Source: Chrysophaeum taylorii
Lineage: Eukaryota; Sar; Pelagophyceae; Pelagomonadales; Pelagomonadaceae
Direction: 5' to 3'
Length of the DNA: 64,000 nt
NCBI GenBank assembly: GCA_029834535.1
Contig: JAQMWT010000043.1
Coordinates: 1-64,000 of the forward strand
In this document: positions 10,521 to 23,048 of the stretch, in pieces
How the letters are laid out: every line of letters begins with the position of its first letter
How positions within the stretch are numbered: position 1 is the first letter of the stretch
Position numbers and translations under genes: made by a program
Notes under the pieces: model-generated
What the model was told of the DNA's origin: nothing
The model's input: only the letters and a program-made list of their open reading frames with translations
The model's database searches: none

Positions 10521-10792
10521 ATGACCCTGACTAGGTCCCGCGTACTTATCTCCGCCCGTCAGGCACATCCCTCCTACCCCACAAACCCACCCACATCCTT
10601 CATGCTCCCCACACACACACCCCTCTTAGCAGTCGACATTTAAAGACAAACAAACAAGCAGGCAGACAAACATCTGCCGATTGCTAAGAGGGGGGTGTGT
10701 GTGGGGAGCATGAAGGATGTGGATGGGTTTGTGGGGTAGGAGGGATGTGCCTGACGGGCGGAGATAAGTACGCGGGACCTAGTCGGGGTCAT
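10521..10792. repeat. 115-bp fold-back (inverted repeat with 40-bp spacer)
   Basis: Arms 10521-10637 and 10678-10792 are near-perfect reverse complements with only a few mismatches. The spacer 10638-10677 holds CAAACAAACAAGCAGGCAGA-type sequence. The arms contain the CATGCTCC module and a GGACCTAGTC edge seen also near 24060 and 38050. It looks like a fold-back or MITE-type end-to-end unit of the local repeat family. Confidence 0.85.
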
Positions 10793-10829
10793 CGGTAGTA
10801 GTAAGGAAACTTGTGAGGGTTAACGGTGA

Positions 10830-13800
10830 TCATATACGGTGGTTGCATACTTGACTTTCCCCTATTTTTTTTCGAGGCATGTATGCGAGAAGAAGCACCA
10901 CGAGAGCCCACAAGGCGTTTCGGTAGGCAAACTTTAGCCGCTCGGCCTCGACACACTGGCGCGTGGCGCCGCAGAACCAGTCGAAGCGCCAGCAGAGGTA
11001 GTGGGGCCGACCGTGGCGGATATGAAACGCAGCGTGCCCTGCGTCGACGACGTTCTTGATCGCCACCGAAACGACGGCGGCAGCCAGGCGGCGGGACTTG
11101 GAGAGGTGCGTCGACTCGGGGCCGCGAAGTGCGCGGGTGGTTTCACACACGAATTCGACGAGCCAGACCGCGACCAGGTACTTCAAACACGACGCGGGAA
11201 ACCACGGAAACAGGATAAACAACGCGAGCGAGTATTCGATGACGTTGGGGAAGTTGAGGTAGACGAACTCCGAATGCCTACGACGGAAAACAACACAGTT
11301 GCTGCCGCGCTCGGACATGTATGAGCTCACACCGGTAAAGCAAATAGCCGTCGCCCGTCGTCCAATTCCAAAAATGGCTAACGTATGCAGGCGTGGTCTC
11401 GGCTGGCCACCATTCGTGAACGACGACAGCGTCTGCAACCCGGCCAAGCGGCAACCTGCGTTCACCATCCAAAGAGGATGTTCTTTCTACTTCGTTGCGC
11501 TACTACTGACCCCATCTTCTTGGTTTGCCTGATGCAAAAGTCCACATCCTCGCCGCCGCCGCTCTTGGCGAATACGGGGTCGAACGTGATCGCCGCCGAG
11601 CGCTTGACGAGCAGGTTCGCGGTGACGCCCCACGGCACCTCGTCACCCATCCACGACGGCAGATTAAAAAAGAAGGTGATGTCGCTCATCCGAGTGCCTT
11701 CGTGCAGGATGTTGTCAGTCAAGGGAAGCTCGACGGTACCGACGAGGCCGGCGACCCGGGTATCCTCATCGTCTCTGGCGAGGCGATCCACGTACGCGCG
11801 AAGGCACTCTTCCGTCAACGCCGCGTCGTCGTCGAGGAAAAGAACCCACTCTGCGCACGCCTCTTCGAGGCCTCGGTTTCGAGACATTGGGGCTCCGATG
11901 TTGGTTTTGTTCACGCGGACGCGGCAGTTGGGTCCCTGGAGCAGCCGGAGCTCGTCGATATTCGAAGCGCTGGGAGTATCGACGATGACGATAAACTTTA
12001 TGTCAGCGTTTGGGGGAACGGGACACGACAGCGCTTGTTTAATGAGATCGATTGGGGTGCGCACGGTGGGAATAACGACGTCGATGGTGACTACTCCGGC
12101 GTCGAGCTTCTTTGCGAGCACAGCGGCGTTCGGCTCTAAGAACTTGTTCTTCCATTCGGGCAACGGCTGGCGATCGTAGAGCGGCGGCGAGCAAGGATTA
12201 CAGCTCAAGCACGACACAGGGCCGCCGCGCTTGTTGACGACGGTAACTCCGGTGAGAATAGTGGCGCGCCCCACGCGGCGATAGAGCTCGAAGATATACG
12301 GGTCCGCATCTTGATTCACGAACTCTATTGGAAACGGCCAGTTGAACAGCTCGAGATGGCGCTTGGTGAAGATAGGGAACGTCGGCACGCTCGAATCGAC
12401 GGCGTCGAGCGGAGCCACAACCCCCACGCCATCCGGAGGAAGCTCGCGCTCAACTTCGAGGAGCAACGTCCCGTCGGGTACGATCGAAACATCGTCCCCC
12501 CACAAAAAAACGTAGGAGCAGCCGTCGTCGACCGCCTCCCGCGCCAAGCTTGCCCAAATCGCGCAAATGGCTGCGGGCTTTGTCGGAGGAAACTTGTGCA
12601 CAGAGAGAGAAACAATGCCGGCGAGGCGACTGCGCGTCGAGGCTTCGTGACTGCGCTCCCACAGTACGTCGTCGTAGTCGACGCCAATGTAGAGTTTGAC
12701 GCGCGACAACGCGCCCGCGAAGCACCGCGTGAGATGCTCCGTCCAAATTCTGGGAGGACATTCCTCGGTGCAGCGGAGAGGCAGAACCACGCCGACGTCG
12801 TGAGAATGAAGGCAAGTTTGATGGAACTGACTGTTGACTAACGCTCGCGCCTGGACGAGAAGTTGCTTCTCGGACTCGAGGATGGGTATCGGGCATCCGT
12901 CGTTGTTATCCTCCACTGTGGTGGCACTTGCGACGATTTCGAGAGCTTCTTTCACCGCGTCCGTAACTGGTGTCGACACTGGTAGAGGGAGGTTGAACCC
13001 GTGCTGCTTCACCTCAAACCACTCGCGCTTGTACGGGTTGGAGCAACCCGGAACCCACGGCTTGACCGGCGACGGAGCGTACTTTGCGCGCTGGTCAATC
13101 GAGAACCGAGGCGACCCGGTGAAATGGACGATGTATGGATCCTTCTCGATGCTTTCAAACTCGGACTCGGTGAATAACCGTGGAAAATCAAGTTCAGACC
13201 TGGTACGAAACCGCGCGTAAGTTCCGAGCCCCTGCGCGTTCCACTGCGGCGGCAATGGCGTCCAACAGTCGACGACGCTGTTGAGTAAGGCCTGATCATT
13301 CTCGAATTCGCTCGCCCTCGCCCGGAGAGTGGGGCCGAAGTCGTGTCTCATTCTGCCCAGATTCAAGAGCATCACGCCAGCGTTGAACTCGCCGCGAATG
13401 CCAAAGTCGACGACTGCGGCAAACGTTGTGAGCGCAGCGTAGCGGTCGCGCAATTCGAGGAGGTCTCGGCGACAGAGCACGTCTACGTCCAAGTAGAGGA
13501 TCGTGGCATCCGTCGGAATGAGCTGGTCCAAGTAAATTCGCGACCACGTCGGTTGGCACGATCTCGGGCCGGCGACGAAGACGAGCTTGGACGACGCATC
13601 GAGCGCGACCCTTTCGAGGTCCGCGCGCCACTGCGTCGACAAGCCCTCGTCAACCACCACGAAAACGAGCATGCGAGGTTCGGAGCAGTGGCCGATGGCG
13701 GATCTCACCGCAACGGCCGTGGCGCACGCGTAGGCATCGTCGGTGACCATGGCGATTATGAATGGCTGCGACGCGGGATGCTGCACGTGGTGCCTCAGCC

Positions 13801-14362
13801 CGCCAGAATCTTTTTTGACGATGAGCTGGTAGCCCTTGTACACGACGACTCCTTGGGGCTTGACTAACTCGACGAAACTGTCGATCGCGACGCGTGGATG
13901 CTTCATGGTGCTTTCATCCTCGAGGTCCCATTCATAGTCGTCAAAGATGATACACCCCTCGTCGTCCAGGCATCGCCACGCAGCAACAGCGTCGTCCATG
14001 ACTTCGAGGCGGTGATGCGAACCGTCGATGTAAACAAGATCGAAGACGCGAGCCGCTTTTTTGAGCTCGTGCATCGCATCAGCCGAGAACCGCGGCCAGA
14101 TCTCGACGCGGGATCCTCGCGTGTTCTTTCGCGCACGCATAAACCGCGCGAGCCCATCCTCTGTTATCGCCGCACAATCAAAGTGATCCACAGTCACAAC
14201 AACGCCTCCAAAGATCTCAAAAAGCGCATTGGTTGATCGTCCTTCCAAGGTTCCAATTTCTAAAATTCGCACGTTCCCTTTCCGGTGAACAGACGCCAGT
14301 GGCCCAGTCTCGTCCGCCCACACCCCCCGGTGTAGGCTCGTCCAATCGTGCGTGAATTCCAT
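10830..14362 (-). CDS. methyltransferase - GT8 - GT-A-like - GT2 fusion, C-terminal membrane segments
   Basis: Exons complement(11511..14362, 11333..11455, 10830..11277) give 1140 residues; both introns are 55 bp, GT-AG, and restore one frame. Start ATG 14362 (MEFTHDW); the next upstream in-frame codon is TTG. Residues about 1-190: class I SAM methyltransferase (ILEIGTLEGRST, VTVDHFD, FDLVYIDGSHH). About 195-455: GT8-like glycosyltransferase with YLDVDVL, FNAGVMLLNL and HFTG. About 520-710: a further GT-A-like domain with FLWGDDVSIVP, not assignable. About 755-975: GT2-like domain (VVIPTVRTP, NIGAPMSRNRG, FLDDDA, GGGEDVDFCIR). The C-terminus has hydrophobic segments (SLALFILFPWFP; ALWALVVLLLAYM), suggesting a Golgi or ER anchor. 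Likely role: building and methylating a surface or secreted glycan. Domain calls are firm for the methyltransferase, GT8 and GT2; substrate is unknown. Confidence 0.85.
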
Positions 14363-14634
14363 CTCCCAGTGCTTCGAGCGTTCCAACGAGCCGCGTCTTT
14401 CGTTGAATCCCTGTTGAGTTCAATCCACTCTCACGTCTCCACTCAACCCAAAGCCCCCCAAAGCCCGTGCCCCGCCTCCTAGAAGTCCAATAAAAAAAAA
14501 GGCACTCTCCCAAACAGCGTGTCCGACACACGCAGTGTGTCCAACACACACACTGTGTTGGACCTATATTCAACAAACAGCCCATGTCCAACAAACATAA
14601 TTGATCCTTTATTCAATGTGTCCAACACATATAA
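14363..14634. promoter_or_regulatory. 5' flank of the glycosyltransferase gene with GTGTCCAACACA inverted repeats
   Basis: Between the gene start and the first copia LTR lie several copies of a TGTCCAACA-type motif. Bases 14539-14548 and 14554-14563 form a perfect 10-bp hairpin (GTCCAACACA, 5-base loop); related copies are near 14520, 14585 and 14620. It is the presumptive promoter region; a regulatory role for the palindromes is inference. Confidence 0.45.
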
Positions 14635-17182
14635 TGTGAGGAAGCTATGACACTTACCCCTGCACCACGTCCCCATTATAGTTCTCTCATCCCCATTTCA
14701 GTGCTCACATGGTAGCAGGTGTTCGTTACCAGATTTCTTGCAATGTCAACCATCGAAGGAACTTTAACGTTGTTCCGCCTTTCAGCTCTCGTCTTTTGTT
14801 GCCCCATTGTCACCTGTTCTTGCTGTTGCCCGATTGTCACCTGTTCTTCCGCTGCTGCCCCCTTGTCCGCTGTTGCCCCCTTGCCCCCTGTGTTTGATGA
14901 CAATGCGCCGGTTTCACTGGGACTGATCACCCCATCACGTGAACCGACCATTCTACGAGCTCATAAACTCCGACGCACCAAAGAGAGAAAACAACAGAAA
15001 GAGCAAAAGAGAGAAAACAACAGAAAGTGCAAAACAAAGTCGAGCAAACCAGAGCCGACAAAACCAAAGAGCCCAAAACCTCCTGAGGAAAGTGCAAAAC
15101 AAAGTCGCGCCAAACGGAGCCGACCGCGCAAAGTCGACCAAAGCGCATTACAACAACCAACAAACTTTCATACTGGCGTTTGTCAACAACGCGATGTCGA
15201 TTCTTTCGTTTGTTAGTTCATTATGTCTGCCTTCCCCTTTGTTTAGCTAACACCCGTGTTGATCCCCATGCACATGTTTATTACTCTGCTTCCGAAGAAA
15301 CCTCTCAGTATTCATACATTGACGAAACTACCGTTACTTCCACCCATTTACTTGAAGCTTTAGCTCAGACCAATCCTGAGCGTCCTGGCTGGTTGCAAGC
15401 CATCGCCAAAGAGTATCGCTCCCTTGGTCAGCTTGGTTGCTGGGATGTTGTTCGCCTTCCTTCGACTTTTTCTGGCAACATTTGTACCCTCAAGTGGATC
15501 CTTCGCAAGAAGTATGACTCTGGCCGCTTCAAATCGTACAAGGCTCGCCTCGTTGTCCGCGGTTACACCCAGGTTCACGGCATTGATTATCATGACACCT
15601 ACTCACCGGTTGCTAACATCGTCACGATCCGTTTCTTTCTAACCTTTGTCGCTGTTCATGACTGGGATTTGCATAAGTTGGATGTCAACTCCGCTTTTAT
15701 CCAAGCTCCCATTGACGAAGACATCTATGTCTGGCCACCCGAAGGTTATGCTCCTCGCCAACCCACCGATGGTTTCAAAATCATTTACACGCTCCGTCGC
15801 TCTTGGTATGGTTGCAAACAAGCTTGTCGTAATTGGTGGCTTTATTTTGAGCGCTTTCTCATCAATGATTGTGGCTTCGTCCGCGGATCTGGTGACACTT
15901 GCAGCTACACACTCATGCTTAAGTCTACTGTCGTTCAGCGCCTTGCTCTCGTCGTTGATGATCTTCTTGTGGCGCACCCCCTTTCTTGCATTGGCCATTA
16001 CCAAGCTTCCTTTTTGCGTTTTTCAAAGCCTTCCCACTTCCGTTGGTCTCCGCCTTACGCGTGCTCGCGCACGTCGCAAGCTCGCTATCTACCAATCCCA
16101 TGCTATCCGTGAAATCCTCACCGAACATCGCTTCATCAACAGTAAACCAGAATTTACTCCCGCTCCCAATGGTTCTTCCTCTTTCTGCGGCTGCTTCTCC
16201 TGCACCTGACTCCCCTGCTCACGTCTTCATGGCACGCATCCCTTTTCGTCGTATTCTCAGTTGTGTCTTGTTTCTTCCTGTTATGCCTCGCCCTGATATC
16301 ACTTGGACCGTCAATCCGTGTGCGCCTTTTACTGACAATCCTGGTAAACCCCACTGGCGCGCCTTATCTCATACCCTCCGTTATCTCCATGGTACTCAAG
16401 ATCTTGCCCTTGTTCTTGGTCGCGCTTCTACCCTTCGTCTCTGTGGTTATTCCGACTCCAGCTGGCCGACGACCCTGATGACCGCCACTCGACTACTGGC
16501 TTTTGTTTTCTCCTTGCTGGCTCTATGATCGCCTACTGCTCCCGCTCGCAGTACTTACTTGCTCGCTCTTCTTTTGAAGCTGAATTGCTCGCTCTTTACG
16601 CCGCTACTGCTAAGCTCTCTAGGCTTCTCAAACTTTTTGATGACTTTGCTCTCCCTCGTCACACGGTACCAATGTATGTCGATAACAGAACCACCGTCAC
16701 CCAAGTCCGTCTCCAATGTCTCACGCGGCGCACCCGCCATATTGATATTTGTTTTTACAGCACCGCCGAATATCATCGCAACCACATCATTGACCTCCAA
16801 CATAGCGATATCTTCACCCGCAGTACGGAAGCTCCTTCCTTCCTCCGGCTTCGTGCTCGTTACCTCACCTCGTGACTTCGCCCTGATATCTCTCCTGTCT
16901 CTTTCTGTCACACTGCCTCTCCTGACGTCTTCCTTCAAGCTTCTCCTCTGTGAGGATCTCACTTACCCCTTTTTTCCTTCTTCCTTTTCTTTCTTTTCCA
17001 GCACCTGTGACACAGGTGCTGGAAAAGAAAGAAAAGGAAGACAAGGAACACACAGGCTGTGTGAGGACCTCACTTACCCCTTTTTCCTTCTCTTTCTTTT
17101 CCAGCACCTGTGTGAGGAAGCTATGACACTTACCCCTGCACCACGTCCCCATTATAGTTCTCTCATCCCAATTTCAGTCCTA
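14635..17182 (+). mobile_element. copia-type LTR retrotransposon fossil 1
   Basis: Ty1/copia family. The 5' LTR is 14635-14709 (75 bp, TG...CA), followed by a TGGTAGCAGGTG primer-binding-type site. The 3' LTR starts at 17111 and is incomplete. Reverse transcriptase and RNase H coding traces of copia type fill about 15240-16875. No recognisable gag or integrase remains, so it is a broken, shortened copy with several breaks. It shares its LTR with fossils 2 and 3. The low divergence of RT text from the other copies suggests recent activity of the family. Confidence 0.9.
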
Positions 17183-17239
17183 ACTACTAATCGACAGATG
17201 TTTGTCTGTTTGTCTGTTTGTTTGTCCCCCGATTTAGGG

Positions 17240-17875
17240 TAAGGATCATGTAGGCCCGCGAGGCAGACATTGATCCTCCAAGCCGTCTACGGCGACCTCG
17301 CAGACTGTTTCCACGACCCGCGGCGGCTCTTTCGGCGCGCCATTCTCACGCCCCGTCGAAACGATGTTGTCGATGCTGACAACGCGCGCATGACCGCGGC
17401 CTTTTTTTCCCGGAGACGAGGCGTCGGAGTTCTTTTCGGCCGACTAGGTTGGGTCGGAAGACGACGCCTCGCTCTTTACAGTCGAGTTTTCAACTCCCTG
17501 ACAACCAACGGCATGCTGACTTTGATCGCGAGCTTAAAGTCTTCGCAACCTCGACCCGTCGCACGGCCACTGCAACGGTACCAGATACATGATCGATCGT
17601 GTCGTTGTCACCGAGGCTCCTCCAACCTGTATCCCTTAAGGCCCGCCTACGCCAAACGATCAACAAGAGCCAGGGCCAGACGCCCCGCGAGGTTCGCGTC
17701 CTCTTGGCGAAGCCCGTCTTCTGTCACGTCCAGCTCTACGTGGCTCTCTGTCGATCGGCATCCCCGAGGATATACTCATCTGGGTCGACGACTCCACCCT
17801 ACCCCACACGTGCTGCGCAATACCGATAAGCCCCCTCCCGGCGTCTACACGCGCACTGTAGGTGAACTTACTGGG
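17240..17875 (+). mobile_element. Helitron fragment B (helicase C-terminus), decayed
   Basis: Plus-strand counterpart of fragment A: AILTPRRNDVVDADNARM near the start and TINKSQGQTPREVRVLLA, then PVFCHVQLYVALCRS, near the end, with the frame broken between them. It begins just after a TTTGTCTG microsatellite (17195-17225) and ends in the GTTCACC tail. It lies tail-to-tail with fragment C. Confidence 0.8.
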
Positions 17876-18284
17876 ACCAGGTGAACTTACTGGGGTTGGA
17901 GATTGGGACTAGGTGAACTGAGTGACCAGGTGAAACTGGGACCAGGTGAACATACTGGGGTTTTTAGAGTAAAGGGTTTTTAGAGTAAACTCAAAGGTTG
18001 GCGGCGCGTGCGGATCAAAGCAGCTTAGATTGGCGGAGGCGAGAGCGACGAGCTCAAAGGAGTTGGTGTGAGCTAGGTGAACTGACTGACCAGGTGAACT
18101 TATATGAAACTTACTGGGACCAGACCTCAACTGACTAGGGTTAGAGATTGGGACTAGGTGAACTTACTGGCCTGCACTTGTTCTCACATATAATTGAGAA
18201 CCTTTGTTGAACACAGCCAGTACTGTGGCTTCCTTCTTCATGTATATAAGTTCACCTGGTCAGTAAGTTCACCTACCTCACACC
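17876..18284 (+). repeat. GTTCACC tail of Helitron fragment B
   Basis: Reverse-complement copies of the CCCAGTAAGTTCACCTGGT unit, interrupted by the AAAGCAGCTTAGATTGGCGG module (18014) that recurs at 37676, 38166 and 38288. The defined edge AAGTGCAGGCC occurs reversed near 18185. The region ends at the target site of copia fossil 2. Confidence 0.75.
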
Positions 18285-18289
18285 CACTC

Positions 18290-21200
18290 TGTGAGGAAGC
18301 TATGACACTTACCCCTGCACCACGTCCCCATTATAGTTCTCACATCCCCATTTCAGTTCTCACATGGTACCAGGTGCTCGTTCACGATCGAGCCTGTGCT
18401 TGACTTCGTGGCGACTCCTCCTCGGCTTCAGTTCGTTGCTACGTGTTCGGTTCGTTTCGTCTACCATGTCCTCGATCGAAATTAAAGATAGCAAGCTTTC
18501 GCAAAACCTTGATGCCTTCAGCGGTGAGCGACATTTTTTTTTTCCACCCATGGCCACGTCGTCTCGCGAACATGATCATCTCTACCGGCGATCACATTAT
18601 CTCGACCAACGATCCTTGGACTAGCATCTCAGCATCTCGCTGCTCTGCAGAAGCATCTCGCTGCTCTGAAGAAGACTTTCGCGTCAAGCAACAATGTTGA
18701 TATCCATGAAAACCGCGACATGAACTTCACGCGAACAACATGACAACCGCGACATGAAATTCACGCGACTTTCCAAGCGCATCACCGATGTCTACATGGG
18801 CCGTGGGGATCGCGTAGCGAACTTCCTTAACAAGTTCATCATCGGAGTATACAAGTTGCTCGGCATTGTACCTATCACCGGAGTTCAAGTTGCTCGGCAT
18901 TGTACCTGATCCGACGTACCCTCGAGTGTGTCCTCGCATTTGACTACGTTCATCGTGCTTCAAGCCTTACTAGTTTTGTTTTATCGTCTCGCGTTTCGTA
19001 CCGACGACTGTGGTTGTACCCTTGAGAAGTTTAACAACAATCAATTTAGATAGCATGCACAACCACTTCCGCCGCGCTATCCGCCGCGTCGTCAGCCACG
19101 ACTTCAGACTCTTCCAACTGACCTACCCTAGACGCTCCCCTTTCCCAACAACCTGGCTCTACTCGATTCCGACGCGCTACCCAATGTCATTTTGGCGGCT
19201 GCAAGGATCACTTTAAGAGGGACTGCCGCACGTTTCAAAGTTCCTAGCTATTCCACGACAACGCGCTACCCACCATCGCCGTTCTTCTCAACAGCGCAAC
19301 ACTTCCAATGACTCCAAAAACACCCAACGACACCAACCCTAACCCACCACCACTAACACTACCTTTTCTGCTCCTATGCCTACTCCCACCTTGACTGATT
19401 CTAGTTCCACTCCGCCGCTTTTCTTAATACCACCATCTATTCCACCCCCTTCACCGCCTTAAACAGCCGCACCCACCGTCTCACATACCCCTCCCGATAC
19501 TCTGTCTCATGCCAATCAAGATAATTCCAAGTCAGCGTGTGTACCGCCGAATGTCTGATGCAAGCACATCAACAACCCCATCCCACGGAAGCCCCTCGTT
19601 TTTGTTTTTAGCTCCCATTGCACAGGCGCCCTTCGTTCTGTATTTTCCGCTATTCGTTGCTCCACCCCTCGTTCTGTATTTTCACCTCGTCGTTGCTCCC
19701 CTCCTCGTTGTCTTTTCACCTCGTCGTTGCTCCCCTCCTCGTTCTGTATTTCGCCTATTCGTTGCTCCACTCCCCGTTGTGCATTTTCAGCTATTCGTTG
19801 ATCCACCCCCCGTTCTACATTTTCTGCTATTCGTTGATCCACTCCCCGTTGTGCATTTTCACCTATTCGTTGATCCACTCCTCGTTGTGCTTATCGGTTC
19901 TGGTAAAACCAGCGAATCACGTTCCATCGCGCATTTCACCCGCCACAACTAAGCTGTGCCTGTCAATTTTTCGTGTGCGCAGCTTTCGTGCTTCCTATGT
20001 GGTTGGATCGCTCATCTTCGGGATCCTGGACCGACGCTTCTTTGCTGTGTTATTCGGCTTCTTCGTCTACGGTATCAACACAATGTTGTGGTTCTCCTTC
20101 GCGCACTCTCGCCTTTTTCGCCGCTTTACCTTTAAAATTCGGTTTTGCTCTCGCAGTGAATTCCGTGCTCAGCACCCGCGACGCTATCTGTTCTTACGTT
20201 TGCGACGCTATCTGCAACGTTCTTACGTGCCACAACTGTTTTGCCACTATCGCCAACTTCTACCGCAGTCTATTCGAGTATGATGAGCGAAGCTCGCCGC
20301 TTGCTCCTCCAACGTTGGCCCATATGGCAACTTCGTTCTTGCGAATGCGAAAACGGGCCACTTTCTTATCTGCCACAGCAGGCTGGCATACAGCAGCCTG
20401 GTCTACCCGTGTTCGTTCCTTACACCGCTGGCGCGTCCGAAGTCTTCCATCTTCGCGTACAGGACGCGGTCGTGCCCATGGCAACTTGCTCGCGCCACAA
20501 CAACCAAACACCCAACGTTCGCATCAACCCTGTTTACGTTTGTTTTTGCTTCAGTCGCCTCCGACCATCGTCATAACCTGGTCACCATACAACATATCTG
20601 CCCAACGGCAACGTTCTCATCAGACGTCTGGTACTCTGCCATCATATGCACTTTTGTCGCTATTGTTCTTCAGACCTCGATTTTGCTGACAGTTTCGCTT
20701 ATCAGATTTTTCCTGCAATGTCAACCACCGGAACTTCAACGTTGTTCCGACTTTCTCGAATCACGCGCTCTCGTCTACTGTTGCCCCATTGTCACCTGTT
20801 CCTGCTGTTGCCCGATTGTCACCTGTTCTTCCGCTGTTGCCCCCTTGTCCCCTGTGTTTGATGAGAATGCGCCGGTTTCACTGGGACTGATCACCCCATC
20901 ACGTGAACCGACCATTCTACGAGCTCATGAACTCCGACGAACCAAAGAGAGAAAACGAAAAAAAGTGCACAACAAAGTCGAGCCAACTAGAGCCGACAAA
21001 ACAACAAGCATGCAAAACAAAGTCGAGCCAAACGGAGCCGACCGCGCAAAGTCGACAAAAAAGCGCACATTATTCAGAAACAAATGGAGAACCAACTCAT
21101 ACCCTCAATACTGGCGTTTTATCACGCACTGTCGATTCTGTGTCATCTTGTCATTCCCTTCAATTCTGTGTCATCTTGTCCTTCCCTGTACGTTAATTAT

Positions 21201-23043
21201 TCTAGCTTTCGTTTGTTAGTTCATTATGTCTTCCTTCCCCTCTGTCTCGCCCAGCCCATCCAAATCCTGCACGTCGGTTACAAGTCCTTGCCACAGAATA
21301 TCATTCCCTCGGTCAGCTCGGTTGCTCGGATGTTGTTTGCGTTCCTTCTACTTTTTCTGGCACCATCTGCCCTTTGAAGTGGGTCCACCGCACGAAGTAT
21401 GAATCTGGCCGCTTCAAATCGTACACTGCTCATCTCGTTGTCCGCGGTTACACCCAGGTTCACGGCATTGCTTACCACGACACGTACCGTCCTGTAGATG
21501 TCATCTCTGCTTTCATACAAGCCCCTGTCTGGCGTTGCTGTTCGCGACTGGGATTTGCATAAGTTGGATGTCAGCTCCGAGCTCCCATTGACGAAGACAT
21601 CTATGTCTGGCCACCCGCAGGTTATGCTCCTCGCCAACCCACCGATGGTTTCAAAATCATTTACACGCTCCGTCGCTCTTGGTATGGTTGCAAACTAGCT
21701 TGTCGTAATTGGTGGCTTTATTTGGCACGCTTTCTCGTCAATGACTGTGGCTTCGTCCGCAGATCTGGTGACACTTGCCGTTACAAGCTCGTGCTTAATT
21801 CCACCGTTGTCCTACGTCTCGTTCTTGTCGTTGATGATCTTCTTGTGGCGCACCCTCGTCCTTGCCTTGGTCATTACCCAGCCTTCTTCCTCCGTTTCCG
21901 AACCTTCACTGATGTTAACGAGCTTGATCTGACCACTTACGTTGGTCTCCGCATTACGCGTGATCGCGCACGTCGCACGCTCGCTATCGACCAATCCCAT
22001 GCTATCCGTGAAATCCTCCCCGACCATCGCTTCATCCACAGTAAACCAGACTTGACTCCCGCTCCCAAAGTTCTTCCTCTTTCTGCGGCTGCTTCTCCTG
22101 CACCTGGCTCCCCTGTTCACGTCTTCATGGCACGCATCCCTTTTCGTCGTATTGTTGGCTGTGTTTTATTTATCTCCATCATGACTCGCCCTGATATCAC
22201 TTGGTCCGTCAATCAGTGTGCGCGTTTTTTACACAATCCTGGTAAACCCCACTGGCACGCTTTATCCCACACTCTGCGTTATCTCAACGGTTCTCAGGCT
22301 CTTGCCCTTGTTCTTTCTACCCTTCGTCTCTGTGGTTATTCCGACTCCAGCTGGGCCGACGACCCTGATGACCGCCACTCCACTACTGGCTTTTGTTTTC
22401 TCCTTGCTGGCTCTATGATCGCCTACTGCTCCCGCTCGCAGTACCTCATCGCCCGCTCCTCATTTGAAGCTGAATTGCTCGCTCTTTACGCCGCTACTGC
22501 TAAGCTCTCTTGGCTTATCAAACTTTGTCATGACTTTGATCTCCCTCGTCACACGGTACCAATGTATGTCGATAATAGCACCACCGTCACCCAAGTCCGT
22601 CTCCAATGTCTCACGCGGCGCACCCGCCATATTGATATTCGCTTTTACAGCACCGCCGAATATCATCGCAACCACATCATTGATCTCCAACACATCACCC
22701 GCCTTGACAACCTTAGCGATATCTTCACCCGCCGTACGGAAGCTCCTTCCTTCCTCCGGCTTCGTGCTCGTTACCTCACCTCGTGACTTCGTCCGATATC
22801 TCATGTCTCTTTCTGCCACAATGCCTCTCCTGACGTCTTCCTTCAAGCTTCTCCTCTGTAAGCGTCTCACTTACCCCATTTTCCTTCTTCCTTTTCTTTC
22901 TTTTCCAGCACCTGTGTGAGGACCTCACTTACCCCTATTTTTTCCTTCTCTTTCTTTTCCAGAACCTGTGTGAGGAAGCTATGACACTTACCCCTGCACC
23001 ACGTCCCCATTATAGTTCTCACATCCCCATTTCAGTTCTCACA
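18290..23043 (+). mobile_element. copia-type LTR retrotransposon fossil 2
   Basis: Ty1/copia family, 4.75 kb. LTRs 18290-18364 and 22969-23043 are 75 bp, TG...CA, and identical by eye. The 5-bp target duplication CACTC flanks it (18285-18289 and 23044-23048). A TGGTACCAGGTG primer-binding-type site follows the 5' LTR. Gag-like traces occupy the first 2 kb; RT and RNase H traces of copia type lie at about 21300-22790. It is broken in many places. Identical LTRs with decayed coding sequence suggest a recent insertion made from an already defective template with enzymes supplied by another copy. Confidence 0.9.
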
Positions 23044-23048
23044 CACTC

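Noticed and set aside
10830-14362. Integrated giant-virus segment around the glycosyltransferase gene
   Set aside because: The domain types occur in such viruses, but the gene has spliceosomal introns and no capsid, packaging ATPase or viral polymerase gene lies nearby.
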